A model generated the notes under the pieces. The model did no database searches. It worked only from the letters and a program-made list of their open reading frames with translations, and was not told the origin of the DNA. The translations under genes were made by a program, and so were the position numbers. This document shows, one piece after another, positions 1 through 6,253 of a DNA stretch of 22,506 bases. The first letter of the stretch is position 1; every line of letters begins with the position of its first letter. Source of the stretch: a virus; IMG/VR virus record IMGVR_UViG_3300021403_000055, positions 1 through 22,506 of that record; one strand, given 5' to 3'.

Positions 1-94
1 GTTGCATGGTTGGTCTCTTTTGGCCTACGTAGTAGGAGGAACCAGCGGATCGTTGTTTGCAATATGGGTCACGAAACATCTGTACGGAACCTAG
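1..94 (+). CDS. C-terminal end of a small membrane protein (partial)
   Basis: Reading from base 2, an open frame runs in from the left edge and stops at TAG (92-94). The visible 30 residues are hydrophobic and glycine-rich (GWSLLAYVVGGTSGSLFAIW), followed by a short basic tail, which looks like a single transmembrane helix ending on a polar C-terminus. The start lies outside the window, so the family cannot be named. A small phage membrane protein such as a holin-like or exclusion protein would fit, but that is only a guess. It uses TAG, a rare stop in this window. Confidence 0.45.
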   Translation, partial: LHGWSLLAYVVGGTSGSLFAIWVTKHLYGT

Positions 95-120
95 ACTATT
101 ACATAATTCTTCGCTATCAT
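92..120 (+). promoter_or_regulatory. possible sigma70-type promoter
   Basis: TAGACT (92-97, four of six matches to the -35 consensus) is separated by exactly 17 bases from TATCAT (115-120, five of six matches to -10). Initiation would fall about at 126-129, the A of the phosphoesterase ATG. That gene also has no visible Shine-Dalgarno sequence, so a leaderless or very short leader transcript is possible. Weak evidence only. Confidence 0.3.
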
Positions 121-128
121 AATATGCT

Positions 129-734
129 ATGAATACATATTTTACATCCGATGTCCATTTTGGGCATAACAACATTCTAAAGAAATTCTGCCCAGATACG
201 CGCCAAGGTGTTGATGTGGATGATATGAATCGAATTATCATCCATAATTGGAAGAAACAAGTTCGACCAGAAGATCATGTTTGGCTTCTTGGTGATATAT
301 TTTTCATTAATGATGTGAATATTTGTGCCAATATTTTGAGACAATTGCCTGGAATTCTGCATTTGGTTTATGGGAATCACGATAAGATTATCCGAAACAA
401 CCAATATCTGCAAGATTTTTTTACTGAATGTGTGGAATGGGCAGATATTATGTTGAAGCCTCCTGGAATGTATTCCAATACCAGAGACCAAAGAGTGATT
501 CTTCATCATTATCCGACCTACGAGTGGAAAGACATGCATAAAGGCGCGTTCCATCTTTATGGTCATATTCACTCCAAATATGGTTTGGAGGAACATCCAT
601 TTGTAACAGGTCGAGCAATGGATGCGGGAATTGATTCCAGACCAAATAAGGATATGACGCTTTGGTCTTGGGAAGAAGTTTACCAGAATTTGATCCAGCG
701 GAAAATTCGTGGCCATCATGAGGCTGAATTGTAA
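129..734 (+). CDS. calcineurin-like metallophosphoesterase
   Basis: A 201-residue protein with the full set of calcineurin-like phosphoesterase metal-binding blocks in order: D8-x-H10, G54-D56 region (LLGDIF), G82-N-H-D85, H126-H-Y-P, and G145-H-I-H148. These residues normally hold two metal ions that activate water to cut a phosphoester. The length is that of the compact stand-alone phage and bacterial members. The natural substrate is unknown; nucleotides, DNA 3' ends or phosphoproteins are all possible. The ATG at 129 lacks a clear ribosome binding site, but the catalytic D8 lies so close to it that the start is unlikely to be further in. The next gene starts at the A of its TAATG junction, indicating co-translation. 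Confidence 0.85.
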   Translation: MNTYFTSDVHFGHNNILKKFCPDTRQGVDVDDMNRIIIHNWKKQVRPEDHVWLLGDIFFINDVNICANILRQLPGILHLVYGNHDKIIRNNQYLQDFFTECVEWADIMLKPPGMYSNTRDQRVILHHYPTYEWKDMHKGAFHLYGHIHSKYGLEEHPFVTGRAMDAGIDSRPNKDMTLWSWEEVYQNLIQRKIRGHHEAEL

Positions 735-970
735 TGGGAAGATTGTTGTTTGACGAATTAAGAGGAATTCAGAACGATACAACTCCTCCAAGAGGATTGG
801 AGAATTGTATTCCTGCAGACGAGGTAAAGACCAGGCCTGCTGTAGCAAAACCAAACTGGTTTGAAAGACTTATGTGTTGGTTCAGTATTCACGATATTGA
901 ATTAAACACGAATCGTTCCGAGTTCTATTGCCGGAATTGTACGTACAATAAAAAGTTGAGGGAATATTGA
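734..970 (+). CDS. small hypothetical protein with C-terminal Cys pair
   Basis: A 78-residue protein whose ATG overlaps the preceding stop by one base. The N-terminal half is polar and proline-containing. The C-terminal half (from about residue 42) is WFERLMCWFSIHDIEL... followed by YCRNCTY near residues 66-72. One Cys, one His and a CxxC pair could form a small zinc site, but the spacing matches no family I recognise. It is co-transcribed with the phosphoesterase and the phosphatase-like gene. Function unknown. Confidence 0.6.
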   Translation: MGRLLFDELRGIQNDTTPPRGLENCIPADEVKTRPAVAKPNWFERLMCWFSIHDIELNTNRSEFYCRNCTYNKKLREY

Positions 971-1383
971 TGCAAATGATAGATGATGGTGAACGAATGT
1001 ATGTTTGTAAAAACCCATACCAGGGTAGATATAAGCGAGTTTTAGCTATTTGTTCGGCTGGACTTCTCCGTTCACCAACAACAGCGCTTGTTCTTTCTCA
1101 ACCTCCATTCAGTTATAACACGCGTTCTGCTGGAATCGATAGCTATGCATTGATTCCTGTGGATAAGGTTTTGTTGCACTGGGCCGATGAAATCGTTTGT
1201 GTTGAGCAATCAATAACTGATAAATTACGTGATCGTCCTGGTGTACTTGGGGATGAAATTGAATCCAAGATCGTGACGTTGGATATTCCAGATCAATATC
1301 CTTACAGATCTGATGTTCTACAGCTTATCATCAAAGAACAATATACAAAATATTTGGAGGGAAAGAGCGCGTCCAAAGGTTGA
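970..1383 (+). CDS. low-molecular-weight protein tyrosine phosphatase-like protein
   Basis: A 137-residue protein. Residues 24-37 (VLAICSAGLLRSPT) form a C-x5-R-S phosphate-binding loop, with C28 as the expected nucleophile and R34 as the phosphate-binding arginine, preceded by a hydrophobic strand. D108 in IPDQYPY sits where the family has its general acid. The loop is near the N-terminus, which is the arrangement of low-molecular-weight phosphatases. The family hydrolyses phosphotyrosine or phosphoarginine; some relatives are arsenate reductases. The start at 970 (TGATG overlap) is preceded by GAGGG at a good distance and is preferred over the TTG three bases upstream. A phage copy could act on host signalling proteins, which is inference. 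Confidence 0.75.
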   Translation: MQMIDDGERMYVCKNPYQGRYKRVLAICSAGLLRSPTTALVLSQPPFSYNTRSAGIDSYALIPVDKVLLHWADEIVCVEQSITDKLRDRPGVLGDEIESKIVTLDIPDQYPYRSDVLQLIIKEQYTKYLEGKSASKG

Positions 1384-1391
1384 TTATTTCT

Positions 1392-1607
1392 ATGACGAGG
1401 ATGGGTATACTTATGAAGCAGTATCTGGTTGCAGCTCTATCTGTCGCCGCCCGCGACACTACTAAGTTCCTTCATTGGGAGATGAGAAAAATTCCGCATT
1501 CGTTTAATCAATCAGATTTTGTTGGTGTTATGGAAGGACGGATGTTATTCCTGAAGGATCATTTTGAATATCACGTTCCACCTGAATTTGTTCGAGTTGT
1601 TGTTTGA
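1392..1607 (+). CDS. small hypothetical protein
   Basis: About 71 residues. The frame is open from 1380 but would need TTG there. ATG at 1392, 1401 or 1413 are the options; 1413 has GGG about seven bases upstream and 1392 has AAAGG twelve bases upstream, so the start is uncertain. The product is rich in aromatic and basic residues (KFLHWEMRKIPHSF) and ends in hydrophobic VRVVV. No motif is recognisable. It sits between the phosphatase-like gene and the winged-helix gene on the same strand with very short gaps, so it is probably a genuine small phage gene of unknown function. Confidence 0.5.
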   Translation: MTRMGILMKQYLVAALSVAARDTTKFLHWEMRKIPHSFNQSDFVGVMEGRMLFLKDHFEYHVPPEFVRVVV

Positions 1608-1616
1608 GAGGTTTCT

Positions 1617-2051
1617 ATGGCGTTGAAGATTACACAAAATTATAAATTGGCTACTCTACTCCAGAGTGGTGAGCAAGTCACAGTAGAAAAGATTATGGAA
1701 ACTTTGGGTATTTCCAAAATTTCTGTGGCGGTATACATATTTGATCTTCGTAAGAAGCACAAAGCTGATATTGAGAATATTAAGGATGGTAATAAGGTTG
1801 TTGCCTATCGTCTGAAGAACAAGATTGACGTTCCTCAATATCGTTCCAATAACAACCAAATTGAAAAGAAGGTTGATGGTAATACTGTTACCGTTGTAGC
1901 CGATTCGTCTAAGGATGGAGGTGGTGCACCATTCAACACTCCAATCTTGGATCAGGATAACGTGGTCACTACAATTTCGGATCGTGACATGGCTGATTTA
2001 CATGATCAGTTAGGTTTGAACGAGAATGGTTCCAATTTCAATCTGGATTAA
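1617..2051 (+). CDS. winged helix-turn-helix DNA-binding protein
   Basis: A 144-residue protein with a good ribosome binding site (GAGAGG upstream of ATG). Residues about 10-67 look like a winged helix: a first helix (YKLATLLQSG), a helix-turn-helix (VTVEKIMETLGISKISVAVYIFDLR) and a wing (IENIKDGNKVVAYRL). This layout is common in phage proteins that resemble archaeal or bacterial transcription factors. Residues after 70 are polar, rich in Asn and Asp, and probably unstructured with an acidic tail. A regulator of phage or host promoters is likely, but the target is unknown. Confidence 0.65.
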   Translation: MALKITQNYKLATLLQSGEQVTVEKIMETLGISKISVAVYIFDLRKKHKADIENIKDGNKVVAYRLKNKIDVPQYRSNNNQIEKKVDGNTVTVVADSSKDGGGAPFNTPILDQDNVVTTISDRDMADLHDQLGLNENGSNFNLD

Positions 2052-2054
2052 TCA

Positions 2055-2339
2055 ATGACATACACATGGTTGATATTAAGGGATAGCGATTGGGGCAAGA
2101 AAGACGAGATTATTGAAATCCAAATGCCTATGAGTGAGTATGATGGATTTAAGGAACAGAACAAAGAAACGCTAGAACGATATCTTGATGTTGTTCCGAT
2201 GTTGACTGGTGCCTTTGGAACCTATGCAGCCAAACTTCCTGTAACCTTTGCTAATCGTTTGCGCCAAATAGAGCAAAATTATCCAGGCGCAAAAGGTATG
2301 TTGGATAATAGTAAATTCAATATTCCAAGGGAGTGGTAA
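2055..2339 (+). CDS. hypothetical protein, 94 residues
   Basis: A soluble, mostly polar 94-residue protein. It begins with a beta-strand-like stretch (TYTWLILRDSD) and ends with a helical part (FANRLRQIEQNYPGAKGML). No cysteine cluster or catalytic motif is visible and I do not recognise the family. It starts three bases after the winged-helix gene and its stop overlaps the start of the DUF3307-like gene (TAATG), so it belongs to the same operon. Confidence 0.6.
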   Translation: MTYTWLILRDSDWGKKDEIIEIQMPMSEYDGFKEQNKETLERYLDVVPMLTGAFGTYAAKLPVTFANRLRQIEQNYPGAKGMLDNSKFNIPREW

Positions 2340-2689
2340 TGTTTCATCCAACTGTTCCGTTCGTCATTTATGTTTTTTGGATTCATTTCGTTAGTGATTT
2401 TGTTCTTCAAACAGATCAAATGGCGAAAAGTAAGAGTACATCTAATGAATGGTTAACAAGACACGTATTGACTTATGGAGTTTTCTTTTTCATTTATTTG
2501 GGACCAGTTTACGCTATAGTCAATTGTGTTTTGCATTGGATTACTGATTACTTCTCGTCTCGCGCTTCTTCAAAACTTTGGAAAGAAGGACGGGTTCACG
2601 ATTTCTTTGTGGTGATTGGTTTGGATCAGGCAATTCATATGACTTGTTTGATTCTTACTCTTCCTTTGGTATGGTGGCCATTCTTATGA
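2339..2689 (+). CDS. DUF3307-like polytopic membrane protein
   Basis: A 116-residue hydrophobic protein with about four membrane segments. It shows the spaced signature I associate with DUF3307: H-F-V-S-D-F-V-L-Q-T-D-Q near residues 17-27, a central H41 after WLT, H66-W-I-T-D70, and L95-D-Q-x-x-H100. The conserved His and Asp residues facing the membrane core suggest an enzymatic or metal role, which is undescribed. Preferred start is the ATG at 2339 in a TAATG overlap with GGGAG upstream, not the GTG at 2333. The stop overlaps the next start (ATGA). Confidence 0.65.
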   Translation: MFHPTVPFVIYVFWIHFVSDFVLQTDQMAKSKSTSNEWLTRHVLTYGVFFFIYLGPVYAIVNCVLHWITDYFSSRASSKLWKEGRVHDFFVVIGLDQAIHMTCLILTLPLVWWPFL

Positions 2690-2889
2690 CAATTTCAATA
2701 ATTACGCCAGGTAAACTTAAAATTAATAGGATTTATCGTGGTAGATGTAAAGATTGTGGATGTGAATTTGATTTTGAATGGAAAGACGCGAAACTTAGAA
2801 CTGATTCAACTGGAAGGAGGGATTCTGATTATTTGGAAATAAATTGCCCTCAAGATGGTTGTGATAATATTTTATGGATATCAATATGA
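2686..2889 (+). CDS. small zinc-ribbon protein
   Basis: A 67-residue protein starting at the ATG of an ATGA overlap; the longer open frame upstream is only overlap with the membrane protein. It contains CKDCGCEF and, after about 30 residues, CPQDGCDN, a paired cysteine layout typical of a zinc ribbon. The segment between is charged (FEWKDAKLRTDSTGRRD). It could bind nucleic acid or protein; no more specific family can be named. Confidence 0.6.
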   Translation: MTISIITPGKLKINRIYRGRCKDCGCEFDFEWKDAKLRTDSTGRRDSDYLEINCPQDGCDNILWISI

Positions 2890-3092
2890 ATATTTGGTTA
2901 TTGATATTTCTGGGTTTGGTTTTATGGATTTTTGCTAGCGGTATATGGCTTTATAATGGTATTGGGAATAAGTCTAAACCAGGACCAAAGAAATGGACCA
3001 TTCGATGGTGGTTGCAGGGATTTGAAATTATTCTTGCGGCTCCAATTTTCTTTTTGATTTGGATAATCGGATTCTTTCCAAGGAAATATTGA
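2886..3092 (+). CDS. mini membrane protein A
   Basis: A 68-residue protein (72 if the in-frame ATG at 2874 is used; the ATGA overlap favours 2886). It has two membrane helices, about residues 3-23 (LLIFLGLVLWIFASGIWLYN) and 45-62 (FEIILAAPIFFLIWIIGF), joined by a basic, tryptophan-containing loop. The next gene encodes a protein of the same architecture, and the two may be old paralogs. Location is presumably the inner membrane. Function unknown. Confidence 0.55.
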   Translation: MNIWLLIFLGLVLWIFASGIWLYNGIGNKSKPGPKKWTIRWWLQGFEIILAAPIFFLIWIIGFFPRKY

Positions 3093-3268
3093 TGATAGAA
3101 TATATTGTAATAGGATTATTGGTTTGGATTTTGATTGGTTCTATACGTTTTCTGTTTTCCTTGGAAGACTTGGTAGCGTTGAAGGTTCAATTGACTGGAA
3201 TTGACTGGGTTATTTCTGGACCATTTTATCTTCTGCTATTAATAGTGACGAAGATCAAAGGTTCATGA
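3092..3268 (+). CDS. mini membrane protein B
   Basis: A 58-residue protein starting at ATG in a TGATG overlap, with AAGGA upstream; the longer frame to 3059 overlaps the preceding gene and is not needed. It has two membrane helices, residues about 3-25 (EYIVIGLLVWILIGSIRFLF) and 39-54 (WVISGPFYLLLLIV), with a short acidic loop between. Size, topology and position resemble mini membrane protein A. Its stop overlaps the start of the nuclease gene. Function unknown. Confidence 0.55.
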   Translation: MIEYIVIGLLVWILIGSIRFLFSLEDLVALKVQLTGIDWVISGPFYLLLLIVTKIKGS

Positions 3269-3951
3269 AAATATTCAATCATCAACTCGTAACGCCACCT
3301 GAATTGATCCAAATAAATGATCCTGTAACTGGAAAACGTTGTTATGGACTTCCGGATGGGACAACTTTTCCATCCGTGACCACTGTTCTTAAGGAATTAC
3401 CATCCAAAGGATTGGATGCTTGGAGAAAACGTGTTGGCGATAAGGAAGCGGATCGAGCTACGCAACACGGTGCCAATCGTGGTTCGGCACTTCATAAAGT
3501 TTTGGAACAATATGTCAGAAACGAAAAACCAGAAATTGAACATCCAATTGTAAAAACTTTATTTAGCCAGGTTCGCGCTAGTTTTAATGCTCTTGATAAC
3601 ATTAAGGTGATCGAATCTCCTTTATTTTCAAGACGCTTGTTTATGGCAGGAACTCCAGATATTATTGGAGATTATTCCGATTTGTTGAGCGTCGTGGATC
3701 TTAAAACTTCTACCAAAGTAAAACAGGAAAAATATATTTGGAGTTACTATTGCCAAGTTGCTGCGTACGCGGTTATGTATGAAGAGTTGTATGGAATTCG
3801 ACCAAAACAAGGTGTAATCATTATTGCCGTGGAACAATCACCAGTACCCCAGATATTCAAGAAATCTATCTCAGAGTGTTTTGATTTATTGGTTGATTAT
3901 GTTCGGAAAGTAAATGATTACAAAAAGAGCTTGAAAAAACAAGGAAAATAA
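3265..3951 (+). CDS. PD-(D/E)XK exonuclease, RecB/MGME1-like
   Basis: A 228-residue protein with the ordered motifs of the RecB/Cas4-type PD-(D/E)XK nucleases. These are a helical RGSALHKVLEQY (H77), the metal-binding GTPD (D132), the central D145-L-K147, and a Q164-x3-Y168 helix (CQVAAYAVMY). The N-terminal PSVTTVLKEL and the W53-x3-VG element are typical of the mitochondrial genome maintenance exonuclease (MGME1) branch, which is common in T4-like phages. It probably trims single-stranded DNA ends during replication or recombination. It is the last gene of the left operon, and the next promoter's -35 lies in its last codons. Confidence 0.8.
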   Translation: MKIFNHQLVTPPELIQINDPVTGKRCYGLPDGTTFPSVTTVLKELPSKGLDAWRKRVGDKEADRATQHGANRGSALHKVLEQYVRNEKPEIEHPIVKTLFSQVRASFNALDNIKVIESPLFSRRLFMAGTPDIIGDYSDLLSVVDLKTSTKVKQEKYIWSYYCQVAAYAVMYEELYGIRPKQGVIIIAVEQSPVPQIFKKSISECFDLLVDYVRKVNDYKKSLKKQGK

Positions 3952-3959
3952 GATATAAT
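3931..3959 (+). promoter_or_regulatory. strong sigma70-type promoter
   Basis: TTGAAA (3931-3936) and a perfect TATAAT (3954-3959) are separated by exactly 17 bases. The -35 lies inside the last codons of the nuclease gene. Transcription should start near 3966 and run into the cell-wall hydrolase gene (ATG 3995). It is the best promoter match in the window and should be read by unmodified host RNA polymerase, so it is probably an early promoter. Confidence 0.7.
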
Positions 3960-3994
3960 GAACGCTCCCATAATACAACCCATCGAGGATGGTC

Positions 3995-4576
3995 ATGCGG
4001 AACGTACATTGGTTTCTGATTACATTTTTTGTAGCGATTGTTGGTAGTTTATTAATTTTTCGTGAGGTTGATTCAACTTCAACAAGAATTGAACAACCAA
4101 TAACATATAGAGAATTTTCCGAACAATTGGGAGAACACTACAAACCAATTTTTGAAAAGAGAATTAAAGCTCATAATCTTGCATTAGAATTGGCTTGTAT
4201 GGCGGATAATATCTATAACGAGGCTGGTTTTGAATCTATCGAAGGGCAATTGGCTGTAGCAACTGTTGTATGGAATCGCGTCAAGAGTCCTGATTATCCA
4301 AAGACAGTTTGTGGTGTGGTATACGAAAGACATGTGGATTTTAGAAATCATAAGGTTGTGTGTCAATTTAGTTGGACCTGTAAACCAAAAAGGAAACTTA
4401 ACAAAAAGAAATATAAGCAATCGCGAGAAATAGCCAGAGAAGTCTTATTGAAACATAGACTATTGGCTGATGTATCTGGAGCGACGCTTTATCATGCGGT
4501 TTACGTTCATCCGGATTGGGCGGATAGAACTGAACAAATAGGCCAAATAGGAACGCATTTGTTTTATCGAGAATAA
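3995..4576 (+). CDS. cell wall hydrolase, SleB/CwlJ type, membrane-anchored
   Basis: A 193-residue protein. Residues 6-22 (WFLITFFVAIVGSLLIF) form an N-terminal signal anchor. From about residue 62 it matches the Hydrolase_2 (SleB/CwlJ) family: MADNIYNEAGFESIEGQLAV with the catalytic glutamate E76, VVWNRV, a C123-Q-F-S-W motif, SGATLYHA and G186-T-H-L-F-Y at the end. Family members cut peptidoglycan glycan strands. GAGG lies at good distance from the ATG at 3995, whereas the ATG at 3989 is directly against it, so 3995 is preferred. It is the first gene behind a strong promoter. Expression from an early-type promoter is odd for a lysis endolysin, so a role in infection or wall remodelling should be considered. 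Confidence 0.8.
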   Translation: MRNVHWFLITFFVAIVGSLLIFREVDSTSTRIEQPITYREFSEQLGEHYKPIFEKRIKAHNLALELACMADNIYNEAGFESIEGQLAVATVVWNRVKSPDYPKTVCGVVYERHVDFRNHKVVCQFSWTCKPKRKLNKKKYKQSREIAREVLLKHRLLADVSGATLYHAVYVHPDWADRTEQIGQIGTHLFYRE

Positions 4577-4577
4577 T

Positions 4578-4724
4578 ATGGAAATTTATATTGTATCTCA
4601 TGATGATTTACAAAAATTGGTAGACTTGGTTTGGAATGAAGCAACGGAAAGTCAAGAAGTCCCAGATTATTTTTGGTCAGATGAAATAATTGAGAATTGG
4701 ATTTCTGATTTAGAAGGTGAATGA
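4578..4724 (+). CDS. small acidic hypothetical protein
   Basis: A 48-residue frame (MEIYIVSHDDLQKLVDLVWN...) fills the gap between the hydrolase stop and the exonuclease start. The product is strongly acidic with three Trp and predicted helices, and resembles the small acidic proteins typical of T4-like early regions. There is no clear ribosome binding site; it starts one base after the upstream stop. Function unknown. Confidence 0.55.
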   Translation: MEIYIVSHDDLQKLVDLVWNEATESQEVPDYFWSDEIIENWISDLEGE

Positions 4725-4725
4725 T

Positions 4726-5340
4726 ATGGATCAGTTTATGTTTGATGTTGAAACTCTTGGTGTTGAAAGTAACGCGGTTGTTCTTTCGTTCGCTTGTATT
4801 CCATTCACCTTTGATGAGGATATGTCTGAAGGTCCGGATATTCTTTATCAACGATTATTGGATCGTGCATTATTCGTGAAATTCAATGCAAAAGAACAAT
4901 TCCGGATGGGACGTGCATCTGATAAAGGAACTATGCAATTTTGGTCCGAGCAGACTCCACAAAGCAGAACAAAGTCTTTCAATCCTAATCCTGATATTGA
5001 ATTGAACGCTATTGGTGGATTAACAGAATTATTCAAATTTGTTAACAAAGAAATGGGTGGATCAGATGGAAATCTGACTATTCCAAATGGATACACATTT
5101 TGGCAGCGTGGCGGATTGGATCAAATAATGCTTGATAGTTTTGCAGTTCACGCTGGTATGAAACCGTTTGTTAATTTTTGGTGTTGGCTTGACGTTAGAA
5201 CTATGTTAACCATCACTAAGGATACGGTGGTTCGCGGTTATGCATCAGTTCCTGATTTTGATTTTCGCACCAAAGTGATCAAACATGATCCAGTTCATGA
5301 TTGCGCGTACGATATTCTTATGATGGTTGCTGGAAAATGA
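4726..5340 (+). CDS. dexA: 3'-5' exonuclease, DexA-like (DEDDh)
   Basis: A 204-residue protein related to T4 exonuclease A. The N-terminal FDVETLG carries the D-x-E pair (D7, E9) of DnaQ-fold exonucleases. Further motifs are ESNAVVLSFACIPF, a FWQRGGLDQIMLDSF segment holding the second acidic residue, and a C-terminal H-D-C-A-Y-D (near residue 195) giving the His and Asp of the DEDDh set. The fold removes nucleotides from 3' ends; in T4 this helps host DNA breakdown. GAAGG eight bases upstream supports the ATG at 4726 over the GTG at 4717. Confidence 0.75.
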   Translation: MDQFMFDVETLGVESNAVVLSFACIPFTFDEDMSEGPDILYQRLLDRALFVKFNAKEQFRMGRASDKGTMQFWSEQTPQSRTKSFNPNPDIELNAIGGLTELFKFVNKEMGGSDGNLTIPNGYTFWQRGGLDQIMLDSFAVHAGMKPFVNFWCWLDVRTMLTITKDTVVRGYASVPDFDFRTKVIKHDPVHDCAYDILMMVAGK

Positions 5341-5435
5341 ATGTTGCGGAAATTTAGTTGTATTAGCGAAGCGGTTGTTTATTACCAAAACAAAGTTATG
5401 TTTATCATAGCGTGTTAACGGTTTCGGAACAATTT

Positions 5436-5573
5436 ATGCTTGGCGATAAATATAGAGTTGAAGTCTATATTAATCCCAACTTAAAAGGTGACGAGCATTG
5501 TGGAAATCTTGGAGCAATCATCCGTCAACGAATTCGAAAAAATTCTTTAGTTGTTTGGGCAGAGGAAATTTAG
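5436..5573 (+). CDS. small hypothetical protein ending on the tRNA
   Basis: A 45-residue frame (MLGDKYRVEVYINPNLKGDE...) with GGAA about eight bases before ATG 5436; a GTG at 5412 would add eight residues. The sequence looks like a small beta-rich fold (YRVEVYI...GNLGAIIRQRI...LVVWAEE). Its TAG stop ends on base 5573, which is also G1 of the tRNA, so gene and tRNA overlap by one base. The frame stays open beyond that TAG apart from one more TAG at 5580 and joins the next gene in frame. The 95 bases upstream hold only a doubtful 25-codon ORF (5341-5418). Confidence 0.5.
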   Translation: MLGDKYRVEVYINPNLKGDEHCGNLGAIIRQRIRKNSLVVWAEEI

Positions 5574-5647
5574 CGCGTATAGCTCAGAGAAAGAGCAGCG
5601 GTCCCTAAAACCGTGTGTCGTGGGTTTGAGTCCCACTGCGCGCTCCA
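5573..5647 (+). tRNA. tRNA with predicted anticodon CUA (suppressor-like), CCA encoded
   Basis: A full cloverleaf can be drawn. Acceptor GCGCGTA pairs with TGCGCGC (one G-U), discriminator T5644 is followed by encoded CCA, the D-stem is GCTC/GAGC, the anticodon stem is GCGGT/ACCGT, there is a five-base variable loop, and the T-stem is GTGGG/CCCAC. The seven-base anticodon loop is CCCTAAA, which places CTA at 34-36, i.e. a reader of UAG. Position 33 is C instead of the nearly universal U. The D-loop AGAGAAA lacks the usual GG and the T-loop is TTTGAGT: G19 is replaced by A and C56 by T, a compensated swap of the elbow pair. It is probably functional as a folded tRNA; the decoding assignment is less certain. 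Confidence 0.8.
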
Positions 5648-5657
5648 AAGGACAATC

Positions 5658-5831
5658 ATGAATATAGAGATATTGGAAGACGAAAATTGTGCAATGGTTG
5701 AAATCCATAAGGATGGAGAGGCTATCTTTATCGGTAACTATTGGGATTTACCAACCGATCCAAAAGCGCTTTCCCAACTGTTGAAATCCTTGGGAATAAA
5801 TCACACGGTCAAACCATATAACTACAAATAA
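5658..5831 (+). CDS. small acidic hypothetical protein
   Basis: A 57-residue protein with AAAGGA placed six bases before the ATG at 5658, ten bases after the tRNA. The frame is open upstream through the tRNA but that part is not coding. The sequence (VEIHKDGEAIFIGNYWDLP) looks like a small beta sheet followed by a helix (DPKALSQLLKSLG). No family recognised. It lies in a run of small phage genes. Confidence 0.6.
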   Translation: MNIEILEDENCAMVEIHKDGEAIFIGNYWDLPTDPKALSQLLKSLGINHTVKPYNYK

Positions 5832-5843
5832 TTCAAATTGAAT

Positions 5844-6056
5844 ATGAATATTAAGGAAATGGTTTCTGATAATAAGAAGGCTCGATTTGTATATTACAAA
5901 CTTAATGAGCTTTGGTACGAAACGGAGACTGGTTTCAGATTTCCAGTTCCGATTGCAGATACAGGTGATGGAACATTCCAAGCAGAAGAGAAAGCGTTGC
6001 TTCTTATGAGATACATACGAAAGCACATTAAATACATTGAGTCAGCCAGAGAATAA
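5844..6056 (+). CDS. conserved small phage protein
   Basis: A 70-residue protein. The core ARFVYYKLNELWYETETGFRFPVPIADTGDGTFQAEEKALLLMRYIRKH resembles a small protein found in many T4-like phages next to accessory genes, recalled from family knowledge and not verified. It is beta-strand rich, then helical, with no catalytic motif. The ATG at 5844 has no clear ribosome binding site, and the TTG at 5838 is the only alternative. It is followed after two bases by a membrane-protein gene. Confidence 0.65.
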   Translation: MNIKEMVSDNKKARFVYYKLNELWYETETGFRFPVPIADTGDGTFQAEEKALLLMRYIRKHIKYIESARE

Positions 6057-6058
6057 GC

Positions 6059-6244
6059 ATGAGCATCGCAAATTTGATATTTTCATTCTTATTTATTTTA
6101 ATTGGAGGAATTGGTACATCATTATCCTTCTTTGTTCCACATTATTGGAAATTTTCTGGAGATCATTCAACAGGAGCCGCTTTAGTTGGAGTATTATGGC
6201 TGATATCTTGTTCAGCCATATCAATAATCATATTGAACCATTAG
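6059..6244 (+). CDS. small two-helix membrane protein
   Basis: A 61-residue hydrophobic protein with two membrane helices, about residues 4-26 (NLIFSFLFILIGGIGTSLSF) and 39-58 (AALVGVLWLISCSAISIIIL), separated by a polar loop with His, Tyr and Trp. This size and hairpin topology fit a holin-like or inner-membrane accessory protein, but there is no specific evidence. It ends with TAG; readthrough would add only one residue before TAA. It lies just before the PagL-like gene. Confidence 0.55.
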   Translation: MSIANLIFSFLFILIGGIGTSLSFFVPHYWKFSGDHSTGAALVGVLWLISCSAISIIILNH

Positions 6245-6253
6245 GAGTAAATT

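Noticed and set aside
177-854. A 225-codon minus-strand ORF opposite the phosphoesterase gene
   Set aside because: The + strand protein has complete metallophosphoesterase motifs; the opposite frame is a shadow with no recognisable domain.
5341-5418. A 25-codon ORF starting right after the DexA-like stop
   Set aside because: Too short and without a family; weak GGA upstream. It may be a leader peptide, but nothing supports it.
5603-5609. Reading the tRNA as leucine (UAA) or glycine (CCC)
   Set aside because: Those need a shifted or nine-base anticodon loop, and leucine tRNAs have a long variable arm; the five-pair stem with a seven-base loop gives CUA.
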